Assembly (NCBI GenBank): GCA_037013495.1
Contig: CM072803.1
Coordinates: 16,451,501 to 16,515,500 of the forward strand
Source: Hippophae tibetana
Taxonomy: Eukaryota > Streptophyta > Magnoliopsida > Rosales > Elaeagnaceae
Length of the DNA stretch: 64,000 nt
Direction: 5' to 3'
Position numbers and translations under genes: made by a program. Under the pieces are notes generated by a model. The model ran no database searches. It was not told the DNA's origin and worked only from the letters and a program-made list of their open reading frames with translations. Below, in pieces: positions 11,591-24,385 of the stretch. The number at the start of each line of letters is the position of its first letter. Position 1 is the stretch's first letter.

Positions 11591-12987
11591 GGACTGATGC
11601 AGTGCATTTTTTATTAGAAAAAAAAAATTATTCGATTCCCATCCTAAATAATGTTTTTTTTTAAATTGTATTATTAAATATTCTTTGGATTCACATAATA
11701 AATATATAAAAAATCAATAAAAATAACTATCTTCAAATTTATAATTCTAAAGATAACATTCTTTACTCGAAACTCATATATTTTCCTATTAAAAAAATCA
11801 ATTTATCATTATATATTAAAATTCGTCTAATTAAAAGTTATTTAATTTGAATTATAATCATTTAAATTCGTTTAATATTAAATACTATTTAATATTAATT
11901 AAATATTATTTTTATATTATCAATTTTATGATTATTAATTTATGTATTTTTTAAAAAGAAAAATCCCATTTTCTCAAGTTGTAATAAAATCTCAACTCAC
12001 CTGATCACATTATTAATAAATTTAAGCCTCCTTTTTATAAACCATTTATATATATATATATATATTCCCCTAAGATAACTTATTAAAAAGGTAAATATAT
12101 TACGGCTCGTCGATAAGATATATATATATATATATATATAAGATAAGTAGCTTTAAGGAGAAAATTATCAAATATCAAACAAGTATAATATATTGGTGAG
12201 TTGTGCGGTGACAAATGCTCAGCAACTTTTTGGATGCATGACTACATCAAACAGTAATAGCACTTGTCAACAGAAATCTTTGCTTGGACAAAACGAAAAT
12301 TTTAGAGAAAAGGACTTGTCTGATAAAACCAAACCAACAGCACTCTGGAGGGTGGAGACTATAATTGAACTTTCTACAGGATAAGATTGATAATTTGTTT
12401 GTACATTTTGTGGAACTAGTTTTCGACGTCGGTGATTCTAATTTAATAAATATGTAATATTATTAATTATTAAGTCATATTTAACTCTTTAAATATAAAT
12501 TTTTAGGTTGAATTTATTACAACAAAATGTAAAACTGGATTTTTTTAAAATGATTTGGATGAATATTTTTAAAATAAATATTTAATTTATTAATAATACA
12601 ATCTAAATACGATATAGATATAAGTTATTTAATTTGATATTGATATAACTTATATAACTTTATTTAATATATAACTCAAATATTAACATAAAAAAATGTA
12701 TAAATTTATTTAATTAATATTTTATTATTATTATGGAAGAAGTTAAATCTTCCATAGGTCAACAAAGAGATAAATGAAATTAATAAATCTTTTTATAAGT
12801 ATTTTTTTAAATTATGTATTATTTGATTAATATAATATAATATTAACATATAAATTATTAATTTAAATATAAATGAATTAATGGAATTTGTTTAAATGAT
12901 GTATGACATTACTATTTCTTTAAATATATATGTCCGATATGTTTTTAAATGTGGTGAATTAAAATGCACACGGGATTTTTTCTTTCC
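11591..12987. other. AT-rich intergenic DNA with (TA)n microsatellites
   Basis: No gene seen. (TA)n runs lie at about 12047-12065 and 12119-12140. An open frame of 63 codons at 12193-12384 has no recognisable family and no supporting context. Confidence 0.6.
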
Positions 12988-13145
12988 TGTTTACTTTTCC
13001 TCGAAACGTGATAGCTGAAAACTGCAACTAGATAGATATTGACGTTAGGAACGGGAATTAAATTACAAGTAATGATTTCATTACATTTGTTTAGTTACAA
13101 AAGGAACATTGCTGTATGACCATTCATTTTCCACCCGAAATTGTG
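12988..13145. repeat. Direct repeat, copy 1 (about 158 bp)
   Basis: Near-identical to 13777-13930, sharing TTACTTTTCCTCGAAACGTG, GGAACGGGAATTAAATTAC and CCATTCA-TTTTCCACCCGAAA. The two copies are about 790 bp apart in the same orientation, so a segment was duplicated fairly recently compared with the surrounding fossils. Confidence 0.8.
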
Positions 13146-13261
13146 TCGTTAATTATTTTTAAAGTATATTTTTTATTATTGAAATTGATTTTTTACTAAT
13201 TTTTTTATTTAAAAGAAATTAAGTTAGTTTAAAATTTACATTAAATCTTTACCATATAAAT

Positions 13262-13297
13262 ATAAAGAATACTATTTATATAAAGAATACTATTTAT
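13262..13297. repeat. 18-bp tandem duplication
   Basis: TATAAAGAATACTATTTA occurs twice head to tail. Non-coding. Confidence 0.75.
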
Positions 13298-13337
13298 AGT
13301 TATTAATATGTTATGTCTTACCGATCAATAAATTTTC

Positions 13338-13769
13338 CTAACTTAACGAGAGATGTTTGTGTCAATTATTATTGTACATTAATAATAAATTCTCGATATT
13401 TAGGTCTTAAATTATAAATAATTATTCTCTTTATCTTGATGTTTTCAATAAAAAATTTTAGATCTAATTCTAAAATTTTACGACATATTAACTACACCTT
13501 TTGAAAGTATTGAAAAATCGTCATGTTCTATCCAAAATCTATACATGCAAAGTTTATTTTTCAACTCAACGAGAGATAATTGTATCAATTATCATTTTAC
13601 ATCAGTAACGAATTCTCGATATTCAGGTTTTAAATTATGAATAATTATTATCTTTGTTTTTGATTTTTTAATAAAAAATTTTAGATTTAATTTTAAAATT
13701 TTATGACATATCCACTTCACCTTATCGAAAAATCTTCGTGTCCTATCCACAATCCATACATGCACAGTT
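13338..13769. repeat. Two tandem units of about 208-224 bp
   Basis: Units 13338-13561 and 13562-13769 share CAACGAGAGATAATTGT/TTAACGAGAGATGTTTGT, AATTCTCGATATT, AGGT(C/T)TTAAATTAT, AAAAAATTTTAGAT and ATACATGCA. With the flanking 158-bp repeat this makes a complex duplication. Non-coding. Confidence 0.65.
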
Positions 13770-13776
13770 TTTTTCC

Positions 13777-13930
13777 TCTTTACTTTTCCTCGAAACGTGA
13801 TAGCTGATAAATGCAACTAGAAATTGACGTGAGGAACGGGAATTAAATTACAAGTAATGATTTCGTTACATTTGTTTAGTTACAAAAGGAACATTGATGT
13901 ATGGCCATTCAATTTTCCACCCGAAATTGT
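13777..13930. repeat. Direct repeat, copy 2
   Basis: Partner of 12988-13145, in the same orientation. Downstream the similarity continues weakly (GATTATTTTTAAAGTATATTTTTTATTATTGA near 13944-13975 matches the sequence after copy 1), so the duplication is longer than the core. Confidence 0.8.
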
Positions 13931-14998
13931 TTTAGGGTATGGTTGATTATTTTTAAAGTATATTTTTTATTATTGAGATTAATTTTTTATTTTATTTTTT
14001 TGTTTCATATTATCATATACTTTAAAAATAATAAATAATTTTTAATTATTTGCTCATTTTTCTAACCTTATTAATGAGAAGAAAAACAATCAATAAAAAA
14101 CATACAAATATGGCCGTACATAGGATTTTTGTACACAAATGTTAGAAATTAAGTTATATTTATCTTGTAGGAGCTTGATTCCCACTTAAGGTACCTGTTT
14201 GGCTGGCTGATTAGAAAACAATTTTCAAAAGCTGTTTCCAAAATATAATTTAAAAATTATGACGTGCTTGGCTAATATTTTAAAAAAGTTATTAAAAAAT
14301 AAAAAATAAAAATAGAAAACATGACTCTCATGTTGTCTGAGCAAATTATTTTTTTAACACTTATTTTCTCAGCAAACTTTTAATTATTTAATTTAAACTT
14401 TCTTTTCAATAATTTAAATATTTAAACTTTGAATGTATATTATATTAAAAAAGAAAAAGAAAAAAATTGCAAAAGGGTTACACATATTACATTAAAAAAA
14501 TGGAAAAAGATTTAACCCACTGACCAAAAACTCAATCTAAACTTGAATTCTTCTTCTCTCCATATCTCTAAAATTATGAATTATTTATTTATTTATTTCA
14601 ATCCCTTTCAAATTCCACATTGTAGTAAACGTACCCATAAAAGTTTATCAATTCAACTTTGAGCCTGAATTGGAAGTTTTAAATTATTGGTTGCAATTGC
14701 CAACAACACGGACTGATAATCAGACAACCACAAAGCAACTCATTGGTGTCTTAGTGGGTTGGAATTGTATATATGTTCTATTACATGATTGATTGTTCGA
14801 CTATTAATGGATGGAAGTTTAAAATTGGATTAGACTGTTTAGTTGATTTGAATACAGAACCTGAGATGCATATAGTTATCGTTTCGAATCTCTAAGCCTC
14901 CTAAATATCTATTAAAAAAACCGTAAAGTATAAAAAGAAAAGTTAGATGTTGAAGATAAAATGTAGAGATAATTAGAAATTAAAAATAATAATACATA
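13931..14998. other. Intergenic DNA, no gene seen
   Basis: AT-rich. A TACCTGTTTGGCTGGCTGA motif near 14191 followed by AAAA/TTTT-rich sequence resembles ends of small hAT-like or Tourist-like elements, but no partner end was found. Confidence 0.5.
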
Positions 14999-16440
14999 TG
15001 GACACATTCACACGCAAGTATTTATAATCATATACAAATAATAAGTTATTTAAGAATAATGATTGTTATGCATACTAGGATTGTTAAAAATATCTATTTT
15101 TAATTATTAGTGATTGTTATGCATACTAGGATTGTTAAAAATATCTATTTTTAATTATTAGTTCGTTAGTAAGCTAACGAAAGTTAACAAAATGAGGTTT
15201 TGATTGTTTTTCAAGAAAATAACATAAATTAATGAAAGTAAATTATACAAGATTTATGAAAAATATGTGATTATGAGACCATTCTCATAATTATACTACC
15301 ATTAATTAAACATATCATGAATGAAAATATGTTTTTTTAAGTTTTAAATCATTTTTATAATTTAAAACTATTCTTTAATTCTTAATTTTAGTTTTTGAAG
15401 TTTAATATGACTTCCTACCCTTTTCTTACCATGTAATTGATTAATGATAATATTGCTAATCAATCTAAATCCAAAATAACTTAATACTCTTACTAGATTT
15501 AATTTCTTCATTGCATTAAGATCTAAAAATGTGATAAATAAGCTAATCAATATTAAACCATTACTAACCTATAACATAGACATTGAACCATACGTGTAAT
15601 AACAATCACATGGCACCACTTCGATTAAGAATATTAGTGATTACGTACTAACATCTTAAACTAGAAATAAACACATTCATACAATAAACTAGTCGATCAC
15701 TCTAATTTAAACATGCATAGTTTTGACATTCAAATATAGAATTGAACATTTCAAGAATCAAGATTGAAATTAAGATTATCATTATATTAAATTAATTAAA
15801 CCATAGTCTAGGGCTTGTAATTGTCCATAATCACATTATGAAATTTGCTAGATATGGATTCCATAAGAATCATCATTATATTCACATGGAAAACTATAAA
15901 GAAGTGAATTGAGAAAAGTTACGAAAATATCCAATCTTCTCTTCAAAATCTCCTCCAAAAGTTGCCCTTAATGTGCTTTTTGAACTTTATTTCTCCTTGT
16001 AGTAATTCTTGTATTTAGATTGTCCCTTATGTTGTTTATATAGTGTATTTTCAAGCTTAATCTGAGTTGGATTAGAATTTGATTGATCCAAGGATTAGGA
16101 TTAAAAGTTGGTATTGAAAATTTTTAGATTTGAGTGTTGACTGGATGTCTTGATCAATCTAACCTTCATAATTTCCAACTCGAGAATACTCGATTGGATA
16201 CTCGATTAATCGAACCTTGCTTGATTTTCTTGCCCTAACTCTTTGATCGATCTCATTCGAAGCTCTATCAATCGAGTACCCTAATTTTACTCTAATTACA
16301 TATTTTTACCTATTTTTCTCATTTTGTCCCAAAACACTCGTAGAACATTAAATAAATACATAAAACATATAAGGAATAATAATTTATTGTAAATATGTAG
16401 GAATTGATGCACAAATATATGCATAAAATTACACTGGTCA
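14999..16440 (-). mobile_element. Probable LTR of a third LTR-element family
   Basis: On the minus strand the unit starts TGACCAGTGTAATTTTATG and has a TATA-like CTATATAAAC at about 16036-16045. A leader follows that holds repeated TCGATCAATC-type words (16140-16290). The outer ends are TG/CA but no target duplication is clear. No coding part is attached. Family not determined; old. Confidence 0.45.
15060..15161. repeat. Exact 51-bp tandem duplication
   Basis: Two 51-bp units (15060-15110 and 15111-15161) are identical base for base. They start TGATTGTTATGCATACTAGG and end TTAATTATTAG. Lies inside the LTR-like unit. Perfect identity implies a recent slippage or an assembly artefact. Confidence 0.9.
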
Positions 16441-16600
16441 CATGGTCAAATAATTCAATACCAAAAGTACTGAATAAATTAATACAAATTGAAAACATTT
16501 TAAATAAAAAAAATTAAAAATAATCAAGGTTTGTGTTTTAGACGATGTCCTTAAAGCAGATTCATCACACATAGGTGTTTGAGAATTTATGGATATCTGT

Positions 16601-17880
16601 TGATGCATAAATTTTGTGTTTAATAGTAGCTCGTAAGTGCATGAATCACTTATAATAAGTGATAAATATACATCTAATGTCGGTATCAAGAGAAATTATG
16701 TGGTTTTAAATAATTCTTTAATTTTTTTAAAAATGAGTACGAAAATAAACATTATATCACAATGAGTTGGTTTTGAAAATCCTAATCTAATGAAAAAACA
16801 ATTAAAAATAACTAAAGATGGATCTCACTCAAATAAATTGAAGGCAGATACATATTTAAAAATCAATAGATAATTAATGGAAATATTTAACTAGTTAACT
16901 ATATTTGTCTAGAATTAATTAGGTTAATTAAGTAAAAATTCATATTATTGATTTTCTATAAAAATACCTTTGGAAGGTTCATTTTTCTTTCTTTATTAAA
17001 CTAATTAATGCATTCGACGAGTCATTAACTAATTTGATTCAGTTATGTCTAATGTCTAAGGAAATAAAAAATCATTTAACTTAATACCTTTAGTCGAGTC
17101 ACTAATATAAACTCCTATTTAAGTTGTCCAAATTAGATTTAGATGATGTGATTGAAACCTAATTCTCATATGTGCATAAAGAAATATTTTGCATTTATTA
17201 AATATAAAAATGGTCACGTAAACATGGTAACAAAACTAAATTTTTATTATAATAATCAGCCAAATATGCTTAAAATTATATATATGATCAATATATTAAA
17301 ATCATCAAATTCAAGAAATACAAAAGAGTAACTTAAAAATAAATAAATAGAAATCAAATCTTAATACCAATAATAAATGGATTATATGTCCTCCTCCAAA
17401 GTTATAGCTTGGTATTCAAAGTAATTTTCAATTTCCAACAATATTTTATTCTTTCTTGATCTGGAAAAACTTCTTGATGTTGCCTCTTATTTTTTCTTTT
17501 CTTTTATAAGTTGTATATAAACTAAAAACTAAGACTAAGAACAAAGAAAGTAAATGATTCAAAAAATTCCAAAAAAAACTATGTCTCTACGTATTCTATA
17601 TTAAACCTAACCTACAAAATTTTATTTATAGGCAATGGCTGTGAACAAAGGGCTCTGGGTAAAATTTAGCGTATGTACCATGGCACAACATATTCCTCAC
17701 CATGGCATGGGGTTTGTTCAACTTCGCACAATTTCAACCCAAGAGGATCTCATTGTGGCATATGTTATTCCACGTTGTGGCATAAAAATTCAATGTACCC
17801 AGTATTTAATATCGAACAGTGTGCACTATAACACACTAATTTCTTCACCATGACATGCTTTGTTTGTCTTGAAAATTACC
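16601..17880 (-). mobile_element. LTR copy A of the TGATG family
   Basis: The inner end TGATGCAT.. lies at 16601. Then come the family block TAGCTCGTAAGTGCATGAAT, a central block, and a minus-strand TATAAATA at 17623-17630. The 17640-17870 part is richer in GC, with repeated CCATGGCA and CCACGTTGTGG-type words, as expected of a promoter-bearing U3. Fossil LTR with no attached coding part. Confidence 0.6.
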
Positions 17881-17929
17881 TTGTAAACCTTGCAAAATGG
17901 TTGATTTTTGATGTAAGGTTTTTATTCCT

Positions 17930-18890
17930 TGGAAAATTGATGGAAATATTTAACTAGGTTAATTAAATATAAATTAAGATTATTGATTTTTCCTTTTTGG
18001 CATAAAAAATACCTTTGGTTGTGTCATTAAATAATTTGATTAAATTATGCCTAATGTTTAAGAAAATAACAAACCATTTGATTTGATGACTTTGATGGGA
18101 TTACCAATTTAAATTCATATTCAAGTTGTCCAAATTAGATCTTGATGATGTGTTTGAAACCTAATTCTCATATTTTAAATCTATTATGACTAATAAATTG
18201 TCAATAAATTAATTATAAATAAATGTTGTAAAGACTCTTGAATAAATAAATAATTTATATTTATTAAATATAAAAATATTCACCTATATAATCTACATAA
18301 ACATGGAAACAAAACTAAATTTTCATTATAATAATAAGCTAGACATGCTTAAAATTAATTATATAATCAATAGATTAAAATAAGTAAATTTGAGAAGTAC
18401 AAAAGAGTAATCTGAAAATGAATTAATACAAGTCATATCTCAATACAAATAATAAATGTATGATTTTTCTTGATCCAAAGTCTGTTGTTGATCTTCAAAG
18501 CAATCTTTAATTTCCAATAGTCTTTTATTATTTTTTGACCTAAAAAAATCACTAATGTTATCTCTTATTTCTTCTTGTATAATCTAAATTGTGTACAAAT
18601 TAAAACCTAATACTAAGAACAAAGAAAGTTGATGGGTGAGAAAATTATAAAACTCTATATGTTTCTAAGTATTCCATGTTAAACCTAAACTAAAATGTTT
18701 TATTTATAGGCAAATGTTGGGTATAGTGGGATTGGGATAGAATTTAGTGTCGCATAACGCACCAACATATTCCTCACCATGACATAGGGTTCATTCAACT
18801 TTGCATAATTCCAACCTAAGAGGCTCTCGTTGCGACATATGTTACTCCACGTTGCGGCACACAAAACTTAATATGTGATACAAAATAACT
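17930..18890 (-). mobile_element. LTR copy B, tandem to copy A
   Basis: Aligns by eye to 16900-17800 (for example CAAGTTGTCCAAATTAGAT, AAACCTAATTCTCATAT, ACAAAACTAAATTTT, ACTAAGAACAAAGAAAG, TGTGGCA/TGCGGCA words). A minus-strand TATAAATA lies at 18701-18708. Same strand as copy A, so this is a head-to-tail array of LTR fragments. Confidence 0.6.
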
Positions 18891-18904
18891 TGTTAATCAA
18901 ATTT

Positions 18905-19309
18905 TGTAAATCTATGAAAGATCACAAGTACATAAATTGCTTATTATAAAGGATATATATACTCTCAAGGTCAGTTTAAAGAGGAACTACATGGTTTTAA
19001 ATAATTAAACAAATTTCTTAAAAAAAACCTAAATATCCTATCACAATATTTTAGTTTTTGAAAAGATTAAACTAATGACAAAAATAATAAAATAGTAGAT
19101 AGATTTATCTCAAACAAATTCAAGGAAGATGTGAATTTAACAATCAATGGAGAATTAATGGAAAATTTAGCTACTTGACTATGCTTGTTAGAATTAATTA
19201 GGTCAATAAAGTATAAATCAGAAAATTATTCTCCTTTATATGTATAAATAATGCATTCAATCAGGTCAATATTCGTTATTAATCAAACCACTTAATGCCT
19301 TCAGTCAGG
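18905..19309 (-). mobile_element. LTR copy C fragment
   Basis: Carries the inner family block (ACAAGTACATAAATTGCTTATTA, CTCTCAAGGTCAGTTTAAAGAGGAA) and stops where the next copy begins with TGATGCTTGAG at 19310. Short fossil fragment. Confidence 0.5.
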
Positions 19310-20945
19310 TGATGCTTGAGTTTTATATTTACAAAATAGCTCGCAATACATGAATCACTTTGTAAGAAATGTTAAGCATACTTCCAAGCTCGATGTAAAG
19401 AGGAACTACATGATTTTTAAATAATTCGGGAAATTTTTAAAAATGAATATTAAAACTAAACATTCTATCACAAAGTTTGGATTTTTAAAAGAACTAATCT
19501 AATGATATAAAATTTAAGATATATTCAACAAACATCAAGTAAATAACATTTACACTCAATTGAAAATTTATTAGGATAGATTAGTTAGTTAATCATGTTT
19601 GGTTAATATTAAGATGGTTATTAAAATATGAATTAAGATTATTGATTATCTCTTATAAATACGAATAGGAGATTAATTAGATTTACTATTTGTTATTGAT
19701 TAAAATCACTTAACCATTAGTCGAGTTTATTAGTTAATTTTAATCAAAATATATCTTCTTAAAGAGATTAATAAACTATTTAATTAATGCTTTCTGTTGA
19801 GTCTAGCAATTTAAACTCTCATAAAAATGTCAAAGTTAGATTAATGATTTAAGAATCTAGAGACTAAATTTTAGATATTAAATCTATTACGAAATATATG
19901 TGGTTAATATATTTTCTAATTATAAATATTTTAAATAGAGTATGAATCTAAATAAGATTTAGATAATTACATCTAATATCCAAGAGTATTACTCTAAATC
20001 AAGTCCAAGTAATTAAATCCTAAATCTAACTCTCATGTTTATTACAAAAAATACTTCATCAATATAGTTTCTTTAACAAATTTCATTTAAATGTTGATGA
20101 AGAAATAAAACTTAATTCATTTTATAAAAAATGTTTACCGACTTTATTATTTTACAAGCATAACAATATTACTAATACCCTATAGTTGTTTTAGCCATAT
20201 ATGCTTAATTTAATAAATGATCTATAAATTAAATATGGTATTCAGAATGACACATAAAATTAATCTAAAAATAAAAGAATACATTTAAATTATATCTTAA
20301 GTGTATTCTTTAAAGTACAAAAATTCAATATTATTTCTATTATTTAGAAAGCCTCCAAATAGATTTTCCAACACTATTTATTGAATTAAAAGAAAGCTAC
20401 TACATAAACTAATATATGTTAAGCTCTCTAAATTAAGAGAAGAACTTTGCAAAATTATAAAAACTAAGAAACTAAATAAAGAGATAAACTAAAAAGTTGA
20501 GGGATGATAGGGATGATTATAATGAAAGGGTGAAGGGCCCTTTATATAGGAAGGAAAATGCTTCAAAAAGGAGAGAAATATGGATCAAAAGGTTGGGTGA
20601 TGTGGCATGAATTTCTTTTGTACCATGGCATAAGCTAGTCTATATAACTTTTTGAATCACAATCGAAGCCCTTGCACCACGGCACATAAAAACCTTCATC
20701 GCGGTATGCATGTTCCTACACTTCTAGAAACCCATTTTGTATTTCGCACCCTTACATTGGTTTAGAACATATGCAAGGCATATGTATGTTAGTATTTTAT
20801 ACTTTATAGTTGTAATAGAGTACTTCCAAGTGCTATTCTTAAAGTGTTGATTTGTTGAATGATTTTGAAGCCAAAAACACTTGAAAAACAACAAAATATA
20901 CCTATGATTTTGAAACACTAAAATAAATTAAATTATCCTAAATCA
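19310..20945 (-). mobile_element. LTR copy D, longest of the array
   Basis: It starts TGATGCTTGAG, with the block ATAGCTCGCAATACATGAATCACTT next. It then contains the conserved CCAACACTATTTATTGAAT leader (about 20369-20387), TATATA near 20543-20548 on the minus strand, CACGGCACATAAA words, and a U3 tail similar to 27170-27230 in the solo LTR. Diverged and old. Confidence 0.6.
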
Positions 20946-21013
20946 TTTTCGTAGATTTGTCCAAAAAGTTTATGTTTGCAAAGGTTAACTAGTTTTCAGT
21001 GCTATTTTCAATT

Positions 21014-21031
21014 TACCTTGCAATTACACTA
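21014..21031 (-). other. Diverged primer site, Asp-tRNA-like type
   Basis: On the minus strand TAGTGTAATTGCAAGGTA aligns to the Athila/Tat primer motif TGGCGCCGTTGCCGGGGA seen in better state at 24386-24403 and 42671-42688. It lies six bases inside the LTR end at 21038, the expected place. Confidence 0.5.
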
Positions 21032-21037
21032 AAAACT

Positions 21038-21830
21038 TGATGTTCCAAAATTAAGCGTACATATTTTCTATAATTTATAAAATAGCTCGTAAATGCATGA
21101 ATAACTTATAGAAAATGACCAATATACTTTCAAGGTCAATTTAAAAAGGAATCATGTGGTTTTTAAATCATTCAAAAAATTCTTTAAAAACGAAATTAAA
21201 TAACCAAAATATCTTGTCATGATAATTTTGGCTTGAGTTTCTAAACTAATAACATAAAAATATAAAGATAGATTTAATAGATATTTAAGCAATTAAAAAT
21301 TTATCATGCAGTAGAAAATTTATAAGATATATTAGTTAGTTAATCATGCTTATTCAATATAGAAATATCTCAAAGTAGAGATAATTTTATTTGTTAACTA
21401 AACTTTAATTTTTCATCTTTTCTCAAGCTGGAAATTTAAATTTTAATTAAATTATGCTCATGTTCTAAGAAATCAACAAACCATTTAATTGTCAGCTTCG
21501 GTCTTGCCGACAATTTAAACTCTCATCATGGTGTCAAAGTTAGGTTAATGATTTAAGTATCTAGAGCTAATTTTTAGATTTTAAAACTATTATGAAGGAT
21601 ATGTGATCAATATATCTTAAATAATAATTCTTACATCAATATATCTTCAATAATAATTCTTACATCAATATATCTTCAATAATAATTCTTACATCAATAT
21701 ATCTTCAATAATAATTCTTATAAAAATCTTTGAAATAGAGTTTACTAAAAATCAAAATAATCAAATCCAAAATCAAAAGTTAACTTTAAATTAGATTCAA
21801 ATAATTTAAAACTGGTAGTACTAGGGCCTA
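21038..21830 (-). mobile_element. LTR copy E (inner half)
   Basis: It starts TGATGTTCC with the block AATAGCTCGTAAATGCATGAATAACTTATAG. It runs through the CTTTCAAGGTCAATTTAAAAAGGAA block and a 29-bp array, then meets a Copia fragment at about 21830. Primer site at its inner end. Fossil. Confidence 0.55.
21608..21720. repeat. 29-bp minisatellite, 3.9 copies
   Basis: CAATATATCTTC plus AATAATAATTCTTACAT repeats at 21608, 21637, 21666 and 21695, with the last copy short. The first unit differs at one base; the others are identical. The corresponding place in the solo LTR (about 26180-26205) holds a single copy, so the array expanded inside this LTR. Confidence 0.85.
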
Positions 21831-23050
21831 TATCAATGTAGTAGTAGTTTTCATGAGACCTAGTCCCTCTAATCACACACTTACCTTTTGGATTAGCTAT
21901 AATATAGTGATTATTGGTGAATTGTACACTGTAGTGTTTGTCACAAGTTTGACTAATGCTTATTAGGTTGCCTTTAAGTTCATTACAAAAAGTACACTAT
22001 CCAACCTAGTTATGCCTTCAATATGAATTGTATCTTTACCAATAATCCTAGATTTATTGCCATCACCAAAAGTAATTGTTCCTTCATTATATTTTTCAAA
22101 AGTTTTGAAAAGAGAACGATCACTAGTCATGTGTCTAGCATAACCACTATCAAAATACCATGCAGTAGTAGATTTAGCTTTAATTGTAATATGAGCAACA
22201 AAATAATTTAAGTTAGATTTTTTAACATAACCTTTCCAAATTTTTTGAATCATGCACTTATTTATGGAAACATGTGTTTTGATTCTTGAATAGGATGAAT
22301 GTAAATTATCAACATAGTTATAGGTGATCAAGAATCTACACCTAGGTTTATATGTCCCTTTTTACCATAATTATGGCATGTAGGAATAAATTTAAAAGTA
22401 GGTGCATTAGATGTGTATGCAGTATGTGAAGAGTATGGATCAGAAGGTTTTATAGATAGTGTTGTTTTTGAAGAAGATGGTACATAATGCTCATCTACAT
22501 AACCTAATCCTATCTTGTCTCCAACAGGTTTTACATAGTTCAAAATCTTATTTAACCTTTCAGCTCCAATGGGTAGCCTTTTTACAACTTCTTTCGATTG
22601 TTCAAGTTCCTACACCAAATTCTATTTTTTATGTTTTAGATCTACAAGACTTGAATTCAGATTATTAATAGGTTCACAAAAATCTTTTTTTTTTCTTTTT
22701 CTAGCACTGAAGAATTTATTTCATAGGATTTTAGTTTTTAATTAAGTTTAGTTACTTCTATAAACAACCTATATTTTTCCTTTTTACACCATACTAAATC
22801 TATGAATAACTCATCAATACTAATGGCATTATATTTATTTAGTAAGAATTCATAGTCACTTTTTTCATTGTTTGAATCAACATCAGACTTACTAAAGGGT
22901 CCACTCGTTGTTGCAACAAATGCCAAAAATTTGGTGTCACTATTTTCTAATTTAATTGGAATGTCGTTATCACTTTCAAAGTTAGTAAGTTTAGTATTGA
23001 AAGATCTTCCAGTTTTGTTATTCTTGTTGGCATAATTAGCTGCAAAGTTA
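21830..23050 (-). mobile_element. Copia gag-protease fragment, fossil
   Basis: Minus-strand frames give the Copia pieces in the right order. A gag part lies at about 22550-23040, and a zinc-knuckle-like CHNYGKKGH at about 22350-22385. The protease-like part has WYFDSGYARHMTSD near 22125-22185, and a gag-pre-integrase-like stretch runs to about 21840. The family signature is the D-S-G..RHMT block. Fragment is broken in several places and bounded on both sides by Ty3-type LTRs. Confidence 0.7.
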
Positions 23051-23054
23051 CCAT

Positions 23055-24379
23055 TGATAAGTGCTTAAAAGCACTAAATATCATGTTTTTATGCATGCTA
23101 AATAATTTAATATATTTATATTTTCTTAGTTTTACTATATTTTAAAACAAATATATCTTTTCGGAACCACTGATATGTTTTATTATTTTTAGGTATTTTA
23201 GCTTGAAAATGAGTTAATTAATCAACACACAAAGAATAGTACCCGAAAGCATTACATTACAACATTGATGGTTAAAAAGATAATATATGTAAAGGAATAT
23301 ACAAGAAAATAAGGGCTCCAATTTTATTAAAACAACATGGGCCATGACATGGATGTTTTATGTGCTACGGTGTGTGGCTAACAAACTAAAATCATATTTT
23401 CCAAAATTGAGGTAGGCTGCAACATGAAAATATTATATGACACATCACGTATGTATTGGATCGAGCTACAACTAGTGAGAACCTGTGTATGTTGTATGAT
23501 ATTAGTAATATTATTATGCATGTGAAATATTAAAATAGGTAAATATTTTTATAAAATAAATTAAGCTTTATTTCTTCATCAAGATTTAAACGAAGTTTGT
23601 AAAAGAAAAATATATTGATGAAATATTTTTCATAATAAAGAAGAGAGTTATATTTATGATTTAATTATCTAAATATGATTTAATGTCAACTCCTAGATTC
23701 TGGGTTTGATCATTTGAATCATTAGAGAATTTTATTTCAAATATTTTATAAGAATTATTATTGAAAGATATATTGATGACATATCCTTCATAATAATTTT
23801 AAAATTTGAAAATTAGTTTTTAGATACTTAAATTATAAATCTAATTTTGAAACCTTGAATGAAAGTCTAATTATAGGCCCGATCTTATGCAGTAATTAGA
23901 TTGTTTGTTAATTCCTTATAAATAAATCAAAATTTAACAATTAATCAATTAGTGATCTCGACTTTAGGATATTAATTAGTTTGTTACTAACAAAATAATT
24001 TGATCCCTCGCTTAGGATATATTCTTATTAAAAGAAGGAGAATTAGTAATCTTAATTCATATCTTTACTATCCTAATTAATATTGAGCAAGCATAATTAA
24101 CTAGTAAATATATCTCATAAATTCTCCATTGCCAAATAAATATTTATTTGTCTAAATTTTTATTGAGTCCATCTTTATTTTATGTCATTAATTTAGATCT
24201 TCAAACTAAAATAATTGTGATAGGATCTTTAGGTTATTATTTTTGTTTTTAAGAATTTGTTGAATTATTTAAAAACCACCTTATTCCACTTTAAACTGAC
24301 CTTGAAAGTATACTTATCATTTTTCATAAATAATTAGTCCACTTGTATGCCAAAATTTGTACACCAAGGTTTGGCATCA
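23055..24379 (+). mobile_element. 5' LTR of a Ty3-type (Athila/Tat-like) element
   Basis: It starts TGATAAGTGCTTAAAAGCACTAAAT and ends GGTTTGGCATCA. Inside are GGTATTTTAGCTTGAAAATGAG, a GC-richer promoter part (23330-23500), and the late block CTTGAAAGTATACTTATCATTT. It is followed directly by a primer site. It sits against a Copia gag fragment, consistent with insertion into it. Fossil. Confidence 0.7.
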
Positions 24380-24385
24380 AGTTTT

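Noticed and set aside
12193-12384. 63-codon open frame as a small gene
   Set aside because: No family resemblance, no promoter-like context, chance length for this amount of DNA.
13592-13816. 74-codon minus-strand frame
   Set aside because: Overlaps the non-coding duplicated units, and the sister unit is not open.
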